From positions 248,001 through 312,000 of the forward strand of contig NZ_LT635468.1 in assembly GCF_900120295.1 (NCBI RefSeq): a stretch of 64,000 nucleotides of DNA, read 5' to 3'. This document shows, in pieces, positions 24,225 through 33,757 of this stretch. How positions within the stretch are numbered: the first letter of the stretch is position 1; every line of letters starts with the position of its first letter. The notes under the pieces were generated by a model. It was not told where the DNA came from. It saw only the letters and a list, made by a program, of their open reading frames with translations, and did no database searches. This DNA comes from Blautia sp. Marseille-P3201T (GTDB lineage Bacteria > Bacillota > Clostridia > Lachnospirales > Lachnospiraceae). The translations under genes and the position numbers were made by a program.

Positions 24225-26690
24225 TTATTTCCCAATTACAACCTTATCCAGATGCCAAATCTCATCCACATACTGCTGAATAGTTCTGTCAGATGTAAAT
24301 TTACCTGAACAAGCAGTATTCAAAAGCGCCATCTTCGCCCATCTTGCTTCATCCTGATAAGCTTCTTCTACTTTTTCCTGTGCTGCTGCATAAGATTTGA
24401 AGTCAGCCAGAATAAAGTAAGTATCCGCTCTGTCACTGCTGTTTGTATTCAGCAGAGAGTCATAGATTTCTCTGAACATATTGAAATCTCCGTTAGAATA
24501 TGTTCCGTTAATGAGCTGCATCAGTACGTTTCTGATATCAGGGTCATTGTTGAAATACTGCATTGGGTCATAACCGCCGTTATTTTCGTAGTTAATAACT
24601 TCATCAGAAGATAAACCGAAGATAAAGGCATTTTCTGCTCCTACTTCTTCCACGATTTCCACGTTTGCACCGTCCATGGTACCGATTGTAGGCGCACCGT
24701 TTAACATAAATTTCATGTTTCCTGTTCCGGAAGCTTCTTTACTTGCAGTGGAAATCTGCTCAGATACATCTGCTGCCGCAAAAATCATTTCCGCATTGGA
24801 TACACGGTAGTTTTCAATAAAAATAACTTTAATCTTTCCGTCAATAGATTTATCATTGTTAATCACATCTGCCACTGCATTAATCAGCTTAATGGTCTGT
24901 TTTGCACGTCTGTAACCTGCTGCTGCCTTTGCTCCAAAGATGAAAGTTCTTGGATAGAATGGCATTTCCGGATGTTCTTTAATCTTGTTGTACAGATACA
25001 TAACATGCAGAATATTCATTAACTGACGTTTGTATTCATGCAGACGTTTTACCTGAACATCAAAGATAGAATTTGGATTTACTTCAATTCCGTTGTGCTC
25101 CAGAATATATTTTGCCAGACGTACCTTATTCTGGTATTTGATATTCATGAATTCCTGCTGTGCCTTTTTATCATCTGCATACACTTTCAATTTAGAAAGC
25201 TGTGATAAATCAGTAATCCATCCATCTCCGATATGTGCAGTTACCCAAGATGCCAACAGTGGATTTCCGTGTAACAGGAAACGTCTCTGAGTAATACCGT
25301 TTGTTTTGTTGTTAAATTTATCAGGATACATTTCGTAGAAATCTTTTAATTCCTGTTTTTTCAGAATTTCCGTATGCAGTCTGGCAACACCATTTACAGA
25401 ATGACCTCCGGCAATAGCCAGATGAGCCATTTTTACCTGTCCGTCATAGATAATTGCCATTTTACGGATTTTTTCCTGATTTCCCGGATATTTCTGCTGA
25501 ATTTCCAGTAAAAATCTACGGTTAATTTCTTCGATAATCTGATAAATTCTGGGAAGCAGTCTGGAGAACAGCTCAATCGGCCATTTTTCCAATGCTTCTG
25601 ACATAATTGTATGGTTTGTATAAGCACAAGTCTGTGTTGTAATATTCCATGCGTCTTCCCATTCTAAGTTTTCTTCATCCACTAAAATACGCATAAGCTC
25701 TGCTACTGTCATAGTCGGATGAGTATCGTTTAACTGGAAAGCCACTTTCTTTGGCAAATCATGTAAGTCACTGTGTGTCTTCTTAAATTTTGCAATTGCT
25801 TCCTGAATACTTGCAGAAATAAAGAAATACTGCTGTTTTAAGCGCAGCTCTTTTCCTGCATAATGATTATCGTTTGGATAAAGAACTTCTACAATGTTCT
25901 TTGCAAGGTTTTCCTGCTCTACCGCTTTATGATACTCGCCTTTATCAAACAAATCCAGACGGAAGTCATTGATTGCTTCTGCATCCCAGATACGCAGTGT
26001 ATTTACAACATTATTGTTGTATCCTACGATTGGCATATCATAAGGTACTGCAAGCACAGACTGATAACCTTCCTGAATAAAATGATTTCTGCCTGTTGCA
26101 GGGTCGTATTCTACTTTTACGTAACCGCCGAATTTTACCTCTTTGGCATATTCCGGACGGCGAAGCTCAAACGGATATCCGTTTTTCAGCCAGTTATCAG
26201 GCACTTCTACCTGATATCCGTCTTCAATTTTCTGTTTAAACAATCCATAATGATAACGAATACCGCAGCCGTAAGCACAATATCCCAATGTTGCCAGAGA
26301 GTCTAAGAAGCAGGCAGCCAGTCTTCCCAAACCACCGTTTCCAAGAGCCGGATCCGGCTCCTGGTCTTCAATTACATTTATGTCAAATCCAAGCTCGTCC
26401 AAAGCTTCTTTTACTTCATCATAAGCACATAAATTGATTAAGTTATTTCCAAGGGCTCTGCCCATGAGAAACTCCATGGACAGGTAATAAACAATCTTCG
26501 GGTCGTCCTTCTCATACTGTTTCTGTGTCAAGAGCCAGTTGTCAATAATTACGTCCTTTACAGCAAGAGAAACCGCCTGAAAAACTTGTTCCTGGGTTGC
26601 TTCTTCTATTGTTTTTCTGTAAAGCATTTTTACATTTTCTTTAACGCTTTTTTTGAATTCCTCTTTTTTAAAATGATTGTCTAACATTCC
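24225..26690 (-). CDS. glgP: glycogen/starch (alpha-glucan) phosphorylase
   Basis: 821-aa alpha-glucan phosphorylase (GT35). It releases glucose-1-phosphate from storage glycogen or imported maltodextrin using pyridoxal phosphate. The PLP-binding signature EASGTGNMKFMLNGAPTIGT is complete, as are GNGGLGRLAACFLDS and GYCAYGCGIRYHYGLF near the N-terminus. Length is normal for the family. I chose ATG 26690 (MLDNHFKKEE) because GGGAGG lies 9 nt upstream; the longer frame to 26705 would need a TTG. It follows ileS by 18 bp and is probably co-transcribed, an uncommon pairing for a storage-carbon enzyme. Confidence 0.95.
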   Translation of the reverse strand, partial: GMLDNHFKKEEFKKSVKENVKMLYRKTIEEATQEQVFQAVSLAVKDVIIDNWLLTQKQYEKDDPKIVYYLSMEFLMGRALGNNLINLCAYDEVKEALDELGFDINVIEDQEPDPALGNGGLGRLAACFLDSLATLGYCAYGCGIRYHYGLFKQKIEDGYQVEVPDNWLKNGYPFELRRPEYAKEVKFGGYVKVEYDPATGRNHFIQEGYQSVLAVPYDMPIVGYNNNVVNTLRIWDAEAINDFRLDLFDKGEYHKAVEQENLAKNIVEVLYPNDNHYAGKELRLKQQYFFISASIQEAIAKFKKTHSDLHDLPKKVAFQLNDTHPTMTVAELMRILVDEENLEWEDAWNITTQTCAYTNHTIMSEALEKWPIELFSRLLPRIYQIIEEINRRFLLEIQQKYPGNQEKIRKMAIIYDGQVKMAHLAIAGGHSVNGVARLHTEILKKQELKDFYEMYPDKFNNKTNGITQRRFLLHGNPLLASWVTAHIGDGWITDLSQLSKLKVYADDKKAQQEFMNIKYQNKVRLAKYILEHNGIEVNPNSIFDVQVKRLHEYKRQLMNILHVMYLYNKIKEHPEMPFYPRTFIFGAKAAAGYRRAKQTIKLINAVADVINNDKSIDGKIKVIFIENYRVSNAEMIFAAADVSEQISTASKEASGTGNMKFMLNGAPTIGTMDGANVEIVEEVGAENAFIFGLSSDEVINYENNGGYDPMQYFNNDPDIRNVLMQLINGTYSNGDFNMFREIYDSLLNTNSSDRADTYFILADFKSYAAAQEKVEEAYQDEARWAKMALLNTACSGKFTSDRTIQQYVDEIWHLDKVVIGK

Positions 26691-26708
26691 CTTTTTCCTC
26701 CCCAACTC

Positions 26709-29700
26709 TTATGAAAGCTTTTCTACACCTAATTTTACATTTTCGGAGTTAATCTTCCATTCTTTTGTATAACCACTCACTTCATTATATACCACATTTT
26801 CTGCCAGAACTTCTGATTTGATTTCTTTTTCATGTACACGGAAAATTCCTTCAATTACCTGATTATCTGCAAGAGAAATCTGGATTTTATCCATAACTTC
26901 AAATCCTGCTTCCTTACGCATTGTCTGGATTTTACTGATAATTTCACGAACAAATCCCTCTTCAATAAGCTCTGGTGTAAGGTTTGTATCCAGTACAACA
27001 GTGACGTCATTATCTGCTTCTGAAACATATCCTTCCATCTGTGCCATATCAATTAAAAGGTCATCTTCTGTGAGAACGATTTCCTGTCCGTTCACTTCAA
27101 AAGTAAGCGCACCTTTCTCCTTTAATTCGTCCATCGCTTTATTACCGTCAAGTTTAGAAAGTGTCTCTTTAATGCCCCCTAAGAATTTTCCATATTTCGG
27201 TCCAACTGTCTTTAACTGCGGTTTAAAACTATAAGATGTAAATTCTCTTACATCATCTGTGAATACCACTTCTTTCACGTTCAGCTCGTCTGCAATGATT
27301 TCTTTATAGAATTCAGATAATTCAAATGGAGCTTTTACGAACATCTTACCGATTGGCTGACGGTTCTTAATGTTTGCCGCATTTCTGCACGCACGACCCA
27401 TAACAACTGCTTTCAGTAAGTTATCCATGTTCTGCTCTAATTCTTTATCAATCCACTCTTCTTTTACTTCCGGGAAGTCGCATAAGTGAATACTTTCCGG
27501 TGCATTTTTATCAAGGCTTCTTACTAAGTTCTGATAAATATCTTCTGTCATGAATGGCACCATTGGAGCTGCAGCCTTGGAAATTGTCACTAATGCAGTG
27601 TACAGAGTCATGTAAGCATTAATCTTATCCTGCTCCATTCCCTTTGCCCAGAAACGTTCACGGCTTCTTCTTACATACCAGTTACTCATATCATCTACAA
27701 ATTCCTGAAGCGCTCTTGCTGTTTCCGGAATTCTGTAATTTTCCAGATTTTCATCTACGGCTTTTACTACGGTATTTAATTTCGATAACAGCCATTTATC
27801 CATTACAGGGAGTTTATCGTATTCTAATGTATATTTTGTTGCATCAAATTCATCAATATTTGCATAGAGTACAAAGAACGCATAAGTATTCCACAGTGTA
27901 CCCATGAATTTACGCTGTCCTTCCTGTACAGCCTTTCCATGGAAACGATTTGGCAGCCATGGCGCACTGTTTACATAGAAATACCAGCGAATTGCATCTG
28001 CACCGTATTTTTCCAATGCTTCAAATGGGTCTACAGCATTGCCTTTGGACTTACTCATTTTCTGTCCGTTCTCATCCTGTACGTGTCCCAAAACAATAAC
28101 GTTTTTATATGGCGCTTTATTAAATAACAGAGTGGACTCTGCCAGAAGAGAATAGAACCATCCACGAGTCTGGTCTACTGCCTCTGAAATAAAGTCAGCC
28201 GGGAACTGCTGTTCAAATAAGTCTTTATTTTCAAATGGATAATGATGCTGTGCAAATGGCATTGCACCGGAGTCAAACCAGCAGTCAATTACTTCCGGTA
28301 CTCTGTGCATTGGTTTTCCACATTTTGGACAGGTAATTGTAATTTCATCAATATATGGTCTGTGCAGCTCAACAGTCTTAGCAGCTTCATTTCCACTCAT
28401 TTCATAGAGTTCCTGTCTGCTGCCGATAGAATGCTGATGTCCACATTCACATTCCCATACGTTTAATGGTGTTCCCCAGTAACGGTTACGGCTGATACCC
28501 CAGTCCTGAACGTTTTCCAGCCAGTCTCCGAAACGGCCTTTTCCAATACTTTCCGGAATCCAGTTAATTGTATTATTATTGCGAATTAAGTCATCTTTTA
28601 CTGCTGTCATCTTAATGAACCAGGACTCTCTTGCATAATAAATCAGAGGAGTATCACATCTCCAGCAGTGTGGGTAACTATGCTCAAACTTCGGTGCAGA
28701 GAATAATAATCCTCTTTCATCTAAGTCTTTTAACACTTCAGGGTCTGCTTTTTTGCAGAAAGTTCCTGCCCATTTTGTTTCTGCTGTCATTTCACCTTTT
28801 TCGTCTACAAGCTGAAGGAATGGCAGATCGTATTTTCTTCCTACTTTACTGTCATCTTCACCAAATGCAGGTGCAATATGAACAACTCCTGTACCATCTG
28901 TTAAAGTTACATAGCTGTCGCATACAACATAGTGAGCTTTTTTGTTCAGTTCTTTAAAGTTATATAATGGCTCATATTCTTTATATTCCAAATCTTTTCC
29001 AACATAAGTTTCCAGAACCTCATAAGCAGGTGTTCCTTCTTCTCTTTCCAAAGAACCAAGAACAGTATCAAGAAGCGCTTCTGCCATATAATAAGTATAT
29101 CCGTCAGCAGCTTTTACTTTTACATACTGCTCATCAGGATTTACACAAAGCGCAACGTTAGATGGAAGTGTCCATGGTGTTGTTGTCCATGCCAGAATAT
29201 AAGCGTCTTCGCCTACTACTTTGAAACGTGCAATAGCGGAACGTTCTTTTACATCCTTATATCCCTGTGCCACTTCCTGCGCAGACAAAGGAGTTCCACA
29301 ACGTGGACAGTAAGGAACAATCTTAAATCCTTTATAAAGAAGTCCTTTGTTCCAGATTTCTTTTAATGCCCACCATTCAGACTCAATATAATTGTCATCA
29401 TAAGTAACATAAGGATTATCCATATCAGCCCAGAAACCTACCGTAGAGGAGAAATCCTCCCACATTCCTTTATATTTCCAAACACTTTCCTTACATTTAT
29501 CAATAAACGGAATTAAACCATATTCTTCAATCTGTTCCTTTCCGTCAAGGCCTAACAGCTTTTCTACTTCAAGCTCTACAGGAAGTCCATGTGTATCCCA
29601 TCCAGCCTTACGTGGAACCATTTTTCCTTTCATAGTACGGTATCTTGGGATCATATCTTTGATAACACGTGTAAGCACGTGTCCGATATGCGGTTTACCA

Positions 29701-29852
29701 TTCGCTGTAGGAGGACCATCATAGAAAGTATATGTTTCTCCCTGTTTTTTCTGTTCCATACTCTTTTTGAAAATATCATTATCTTTCCAGAATTTTTCGA
29801 TATTTTTCTCGCGTTCTACAAAATTTAAATCTGTAGTGACTTTTTGATACAT
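26709..29852 (-). CDS. ileS: isoleucyl-tRNA synthetase (long, IleS2-like type)
   Basis: 1047 aa. It charges tRNA-Ile with isoleucine. The HIGH motif is in TANGKPHIGHVLTRVIKDM and the KMSKS motif is in GQKMSKSKGNAVD. The editing domain and the C-terminal anticodon-binding region are present. The length, the TANGKPHIGH form and the PYCPRCGTPLSAQEVAQGY segment fit the eukaryote-like IleS2 group rather than the ~930-aa bacterial IleS1. IleS2 enzymes are known to be less sensitive to mupirocin. The leader holds a T-box and a palindromic repeat. Start ATG 29852 follows GAGAGGAGA. Confidence 0.96.
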   Translation of the reverse strand: MYQKVTTDLNFVEREKNIEKFWKDNDIFKKSMEQKKQGETYTFYDGPPTANGKPHIGHVLTRVIKDMIPRYRTMKGKMVPRKAGWDTHGLPVELEVEKLLGLDGKEQIEEYGLIPFIDKCKESVWKYKGMWEDFSSTVGFWADMDNPYVTYDDNYIESEWWALKEIWNKGLLYKGFKIVPYCPRCGTPLSAQEVAQGYKDVKERSAIARFKVVGEDAYILAWTTTPWTLPSNVALCVNPDEQYVKVKAADGYTYYMAEALLDTVLGSLEREEGTPAYEVLETYVGKDLEYKEYEPLYNFKELNKKAHYVVCDSYVTLTDGTGVVHIAPAFGEDDSKVGRKYDLPFLQLVDEKGEMTAETKWAGTFCKKADPEVLKDLDERGLLFSAPKFEHSYPHCWRCDTPLIYYARESWFIKMTAVKDDLIRNNNTINWIPESIGKGRFGDWLENVQDWGISRNRYWGTPLNVWECECGHQHSIGSRQELYEMSGNEAAKTVELHRPYIDEITITCPKCGKPMHRVPEVIDCWFDSGAMPFAQHHYPFENKDLFEQQFPADFISEAVDQTRGWFYSLLAESTLLFNKAPYKNVIVLGHVQDENGQKMSKSKGNAVDPFEALEKYGADAIRWYFYVNSAPWLPNRFHGKAVQEGQRKFMGTLWNTYAFFVLYANIDEFDATKYTLEYDKLPVMDKWLLSKLNTVVKAVDENLENYRIPETARALQEFVDDMSNWYVRRSRERFWAKGMEQDKINAYMTLYTALVTISKAAAPMVPFMTEDIYQNLVRSLDKNAPESIHLCDFPEVKEEWIDKELEQNMDNLLKAVVMGRACRNAANIKNRQPIGKMFVKAPFELSEFYKEIIADELNVKEVVFTDDVREFTSYSFKPQLKTVGPKYGKFLGGIKETLSKLDGNKAMDELKEKGALTFEVNGQEIVLTEDDLLIDMAQMEGYVSEADNDVTVVLDTNLTPELIEEGFVREIISKIQTMRKEAGFEVMDKIQISLADNQVIEGIFRVHEKEIKSEVLAENVVYNEVSGYTKEWKINSENVKLGVEKLS

Positions 29853-29877
29853 TTATATTCTCCTCTCTTGAATTTCG

Positions 29878-29972
29878 GAATACTCATATATCTGACGCTC
29901 AGTCTGCGTTCGCTTTGAGCCTGTAGTCTCAAAGTGTACTCGACAAATTCGCTCAAGCTATATGAATATTCC
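29878..29972 (-). repeat. 95-bp palindromic interspersed element, copy B
   Basis: The ends GGAATACTCATATA and TATATGAATATTCC are inverted repeats (13 of 14). The centre CGCTTTGAG...CTCAAAGTG is shared with copy A at 16157-16248, to which the whole element aligns in reverse complement at roughly 80%. As with copy A, it lies between a riboswitch terminator (here a T-box) and the start codon. Confidence 0.7.
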
Positions 29973-30077
29973 TAATATAGATTTCATTGTATAGAGCATA
30001 ATTGTGATATATTCCTGTCCGCCGCAGTGCGATCCTCGCGGAGCGTTTTTCTTTCACAAGACGCAGTTTCCTATGAA

Positions 30078-30112
30078 AGAAAAACTCCCGCCCTGTAACA
30101 GGACGAGAGTAA
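30078..30112 (-). terminator. T-box intrinsic terminator
   Basis: Read leftwards, ACTCTCGTCCTG and CAGGGCGGGAGT form the stem, followed by TTTTTCTTTC. It is the terminator half of the ileS T-box expression platform. Confidence 0.85.
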
Positions 30113-30326
30113 AATTCACTTCGTTATACCACCTCTTACAACATACAAAGTATTATGACTTTTATATGCGCTCCCTTTAACGGAGGAAACCCGGCATCTC
30201 CTACTTTATTCAGATAGCAACTCCGGAGTGATTTTCTTTCACCTCTACTGGTATCAGGCTTTCACCATCCCTGACTCGCTGAAACTTTCGACAGTCAAAT
30301 ACTCTCTCCATCACAGTTTTTCATAT
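30078..30326 (-). promoter_or_regulatory. T-box leader of ileS (isoleucine-responsive)
   Basis: The leftward leader contains AGCGAG followed by the distal loop GGGATGGTG (30262-30280). A specifier-loop segment GAAAATCAC has a candidate ATC isoleucine codon at 30230-30232. The T-box sequence AAGAGGTGGTATAACGA (30121-30138) overlaps an antiterminator, and the terminator lies at 30078-30112. Uncharged tRNA-Ile is expected to stabilise the antiterminator and switch on ileS and probably glgP. Confidence 0.88.
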
Positions 30327-30332
30327 AGATTT

Positions 30333-30362
30333 ATTATACTTAGTATATTCCAAATTTGTCAA
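30333..30362 (-). promoter_or_regulatory. sigma-A promoter of the ileS T-box leader
   Basis: Read leftwards, -35 TTGACA (30362-30357), 18-bp spacer and a consensus -10 TATAAT (30338-30333). A near-copy of the -35 neighbourhood, GCCTAGCC(T/C)TTGACAAA, occurs about 40 bp further upstream. Confidence 0.75.
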
Positions 30363-30471
30363 GGGCTAGGCAGGATTTCTTTACAAAACGTTTTGTCAAA
30401 GGCTAGGCTTTTTAAGCTGTCACCCCTAAACAGGTAGAGAAAGTTTTCTGCATTTCTTATTTTCAAATTTA

Positions 30472-30500
30472 TTGATATAATTTTGTAAATCGCTTATAAT
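30472..30500 (+). promoter_or_regulatory. sigma-A promoter of the D,D-carboxypeptidase gene
   Basis: -35 TTGATA (30472-30477), 17-bp spacer, -10 TATAAT (30495-30500), 39 bp before the start codon. Confidence 0.75.
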
Positions 30501-30538
30501 GTACAGTAGTTTACGTAATGAAAAAGTGAGGATTTTTT

Positions 30539-31975
30539 ATGAAAAAGAGGGGATTATCTTTGTTCTGTGCTCTTTTGGCCAGTACAATCATTACTATAAG
30601 CAATGGAACAACTCTTGTTTTGGCAACAGAAACCACACCGGAAGCTTCTGCTACAGCACCGGAAACACCTGAAGAGCCGGCTGTTCCTGAAAGTTATGAA
30701 TGGGAAATTCAGTCAAACAATATACCCGGCTGGCCGGAAGGTCCAAAAGTCATGGCTGAAACAGCTATTGTCATGGATATTGACACAGGCGAAATACTCT
30801 ATGCAAAAGGAATTGATGAAAAACGCGCTCCTGCCAGCACAACAAAAATTATGACAGCTATGCTGGCAATTGAAAAAGTTCCTTTTGAAACCCAGATTAC
30901 TTTCACGAATGAGGTCAATAATATTGAGGCCGGAAGCACTCATATCGGCATTAAACCAGGGGAAACATTAACTATGAAAGACTGCGCTTATGCTATTTTA
31001 CTTGCATCAGCCAATGAAGTCTCTTCCGGTGTCGCAGAATATATCGGCACAACCGTTCCTGCCTTTGTGGACATGATGAACCAACGCGCAAAAGAGCTGG
31101 GCTGCACCAATACCAACTTTGTCAATGCCAATGGTTTGTATGATGAAAATCACTATACAACAGCCCGTGATTTAGCAATCATAGCAAAAGCAGCTTTCCA
31201 AAATGAAACTTTCCGTGAAATTGTGAAAACACCTTATTATATTGTTCCTAAAACAAATCTGACTGACGAAGAGCGTTGGCTTAATAATCATCATAAAATG
31301 ATTTTACAAGGACCTGAATATTATGAGGGATGCCTGGGTGGCAAAACGGGTTATACAGAAAAAGCAGGAAACACTCTGGTCACTTACGCAGAAAGAAATG
31401 GTCGCAAACTGGTCTGTGTTGTGCTGGCAGATATTAATATTGCTGCACAGTATACAGATACCAGTGCCCTTTTAAACTATGGATTTGATTACTTCCAACG
31501 TCTTGACACTGCTATCGTTTCCCTCTCCCCTGCACAGTCCGATGAACTGGGAAAACGATTAGAAGAAAAAGGTCTTTTATCCACAGCTTTTGAAACATCT
31601 TCTATTAGTATTCCAAAAGAGCCGGAAGAAGACTTAACCTGTAAAGTCGCTTTAGAAAACAATATGCTTAATATCGATTATTATTATGGAAAGCAGCAGA
31701 TTGGTAACTCATCTATACAAGCTTCTGACGATGTCCTAAAAGTTGCTCAAGAACTATCTCTGAACGAAACAGCAAAAACAGACGCAGCTGTTTCTCAGAG
31801 CCCTTCAAAAGACAGTAATACTTCCGAGAAAGATAGTATTCTTCCATCATGGAAATATATTGCATTGTTTTTATTGATAACAGGAGTTCTTTTCTATATT
31901 ATTGTTTTAATTGTAAATATAAAACGAAGAATTAAAAGACGGAAACGTAAGAAAGCAAAATTACACAAATACTAA
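30539..31975 (+). CDS. D-alanyl-D-alanine carboxypeptidase (DacF/PBP5 type)
   Basis: 478 aa. It trims the terminal D-Ala from peptidoglycan stem peptides at the outer face of the membrane. It has a signal peptide (1-30), a short acidic proline-rich linker and the peptidase S11 domain. The active-site motifs are STTK in PASTTKIMTAMLAIE (near residue 100), SAN in LASANEVSSG (near 160) and KTG in GGKTGYTEKAGN (near 270). A C-terminal domain and an unusual C-terminal membrane span (about 440-462) with a very basic tail follow. S11 enzymes more often end in an amphipathic helix, so this one looks firmly anchored. Confidence 0.92.
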   Translation: MKKRGLSLFCALLASTIITISNGTTLVLATETTPEASATAPETPEEPAVPESYEWEIQSNNIPGWPEGPKVMAETAIVMDIDTGEILYAKGIDEKRAPASTTKIMTAMLAIEKVPFETQITFTNEVNNIEAGSTHIGIKPGETLTMKDCAYAILLASANEVSSGVAEYIGTTVPAFVDMMNQRAKELGCTNTNFVNANGLYDENHYTTARDLAIIAKAAFQNETFREIVKTPYYIVPKTNLTDEERWLNNHHKMILQGPEYYEGCLGGKTGYTEKAGNTLVTYAERNGRKLVCVVLADINIAAQYTDTSALLNYGFDYFQRLDTAIVSLSPAQSDELGKRLEEKGLLSTAFETSSISIPKEPEEDLTCKVALENNMLNIDYYYGKQQIGNSSIQASDDVLKVAQELSLNETAKTDAAVSQSPSKDSNTSEKDSILPSWKYIALFLLITGVLFYIIVLIVNIKRRIKRRKRKKAKLHKY

Positions 31976-31981
31976 AAAAAT

Positions 31982-32021
31982 GCAGTTGAATTTCGCAAAA
32001 TGCTAAGTTCAACTGCTTTTT
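31982..32021 (+). terminator. intrinsic terminator after the carboxypeptidase gene
   Basis: GCAGTTGAA (31982-31990) pairs perfectly with TTCAACTGC (32008-32016), followed by TTTTT. Confidence 0.8.
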
Positions 32022-32180
32022 GTATATTTTCGCCTATGTAGATAATTATATTCTGTATATTTTGTACAATCTTTATATTTATTCGCTATTTTAAGTAATT
32101 TATATGTATATTTTGACGTTTTTTAGTCGTATATCACTGTATTATAATAGCATAATATATTTCACAAGGGGGTGTCGAAC

Positions 32181-33695
32181 ATGAAACGGAAATGGATTTT
32201 AATGCTTCTGACTTCAATTCTTGCATCATCTACAATTTTAAGCGCATGCTCCACTTCTAACGAAACAGTTGCGACAAAAAAAGAAAACAAAGAGGAGGGA
32301 CCTGTTGATTTAGGTACACCACCGGGAAATCCAAAAGAAATCCCGGAAAACCTAAATATCGATTGGAATTATAGGTATCATTTTAATGAGCTGGAAGACC
32401 AGCTTACTGCCATGGCAGATACCTATCCAGATTTAACAGAAAAATATTCCATTGGCACTTCATGGAGAGAACGTGATTTATGGTGTCTTGAAATCACAAA
32501 TGAAAAATCAAAAAACGAAAACAAAACAGGCATTGGCATCTTTGCCAACATCCACGGCGGAGAGCGTGAATCAGCATCCTCAGCTATGTATACTGCATGG
32601 TGGACTTTGCTGAATTCCAAAGAGGATTATGTAAAAAAGATGCTGGATAACTATATTCTTTACGTTATCCCTGTTATCAATCCAGACGGATATGAAGAAT
32701 CCTTTGTTATTAATACTCGTGAAAACCTCCGTCCAAGAGATAAAAACGGTGATGACACTTATTTCAGCGATCCATACACTGACATTGATGGTGACGGCTT
32801 TATTGCCACTTTATATCGCGGTACTGCGGATATGCAGCCAGATCCTTATGGCGATTTACCTGAAGGTATGAAACGTTTCGGTCGTGAGTCCAAAGATTGG
32901 GATAAAAACGGTATTTTAGGTGATGATCCAAGAAACAGCGGTATTGACATGAACCGAACCTTTGATTACCAGTGGAATCGTTTTGATATTGATACCGTAG
33001 GAACCACGAATATTGGCGGCGAAACATGGGGCGGCGCAGGAGATGGTCCTGCCACAGAACCAGAGGTACAGGCAGTTCAAAACTTCCTGAAAAAAACACC
33101 TATGCACGCATTAGTTTCCCTGCATACGTATATTCAGGCAGTTCTTTACCCATGGTGTTACAGAGACTATGATCCTGAAAATCCAATCGATAAAGATTTA
33201 CCATTTATAAAAGAAACTTCCGAAAAAATGGCTGCAAAATTCTCGGAAACAACAGGAAGAAAATATTACAGCAAAGACTCTCATAATGACTATCCTACTT
33301 CCGCAGAGCTTATTGACTATGCTTATGGAAAATTCGGCATTCATGCTTATACCATAGAAGTTTACTGCGCCGGTACTTCTGAACAAAATGAGGGTAGCGA
33401 ATATGTATGGGGTAATCAATTACCTGATCCAAAATGGGTATTTTACGATCAAACGCAGTTAAAAGCAATGTGTGAAAAAGAAGGTATCGACTTTGCATCT
33501 CTTACAGACACTAAAGGCGAACCTTTAAAAGAAAATGAAGGACTGTGGTTCTGCACAAGTTCTGATAACCAGATGGTAAATCGCACTCCTGAAGACCAAG
33601 ACAAAGTAGTTGAAGGAGCAAAAGATGCCATTCTTACTATGATCGAGTCCGAACCTTACGGCGATGGAAGTAAAGTTCCTGATTATATGAAATAA
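32181..33695 (+). CDS. M14 family zinc carboxypeptidase lipoprotein
   Basis: 504 aa. It has a lipoprotein signal ending LSACS, so it is tethered outside the membrane, followed by an M14 carboxypeptidase domain. Zinc ligands are HxxE in NIHGGERES (near residue 125) and the later His in LVSLHTYIQ; the catalytic Glu is in YTIEVYCAG. INPDGYE and DMNRTFDYQW are standard M14 motifs. An aspartate-rich insert (DKNGDD, DIDGDGF) looks like a calcium-binding loop. It probably trims peptides or cell-wall peptides. Start is ATG 32181 (GGGGGTG upstream); a GTG nine bases earlier is also in frame. Confidence 0.9.
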   Translation: MKRKWILMLLTSILASSTILSACSTSNETVATKKENKEEGPVDLGTPPGNPKEIPENLNIDWNYRYHFNELEDQLTAMADTYPDLTEKYSIGTSWRERDLWCLEITNEKSKNENKTGIGIFANIHGGERESASSAMYTAWWTLLNSKEDYVKKMLDNYILYVIPVINPDGYEESFVINTRENLRPRDKNGDDTYFSDPYTDIDGDGFIATLYRGTADMQPDPYGDLPEGMKRFGRESKDWDKNGILGDDPRNSGIDMNRTFDYQWNRFDIDTVGTTNIGGETWGGAGDGPATEPEVQAVQNFLKKTPMHALVSLHTYIQAVLYPWCYRDYDPENPIDKDLPFIKETSEKMAAKFSETTGRKYYSKDSHNDYPTSAELIDYAYGKFGIHAYTIEVYCAGTSEQNEGSEYVWGNQLPDPKWVFYDQTQLKAMCEKEGIDFASLTDTKGEPLKENEGLWFCTSSDNQMVNRTPEDQDKVVEGAKDAILTMIESEPYGDGSKVPDYMK

Positions 33696-33715
33696 AATAA
33701 TTTCCTATAAAACAA

Positions 33716-33757
33716 GAATAGGGATACGCATACAAATCTCATGCGCATCCCTATTTT
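33716..33757. terminator. bidirectional intrinsic terminator
   Basis: AATAGGGATACGCAT pairs with ATGCGCATCCCTATT (one mismatch) and is followed by TTTTTT rightwards. It lies between the convergent M14 peptidase and exonuclease genes. Confidence 0.8.

Noticed and set aside
32022-32180. Promoter for the M14 peptidase gene using TTGACG and TATAAT
   Set aside because: The two hexamers are about 24 bp apart, too far for a sigma-A promoter. The real promoter could not be assigned.
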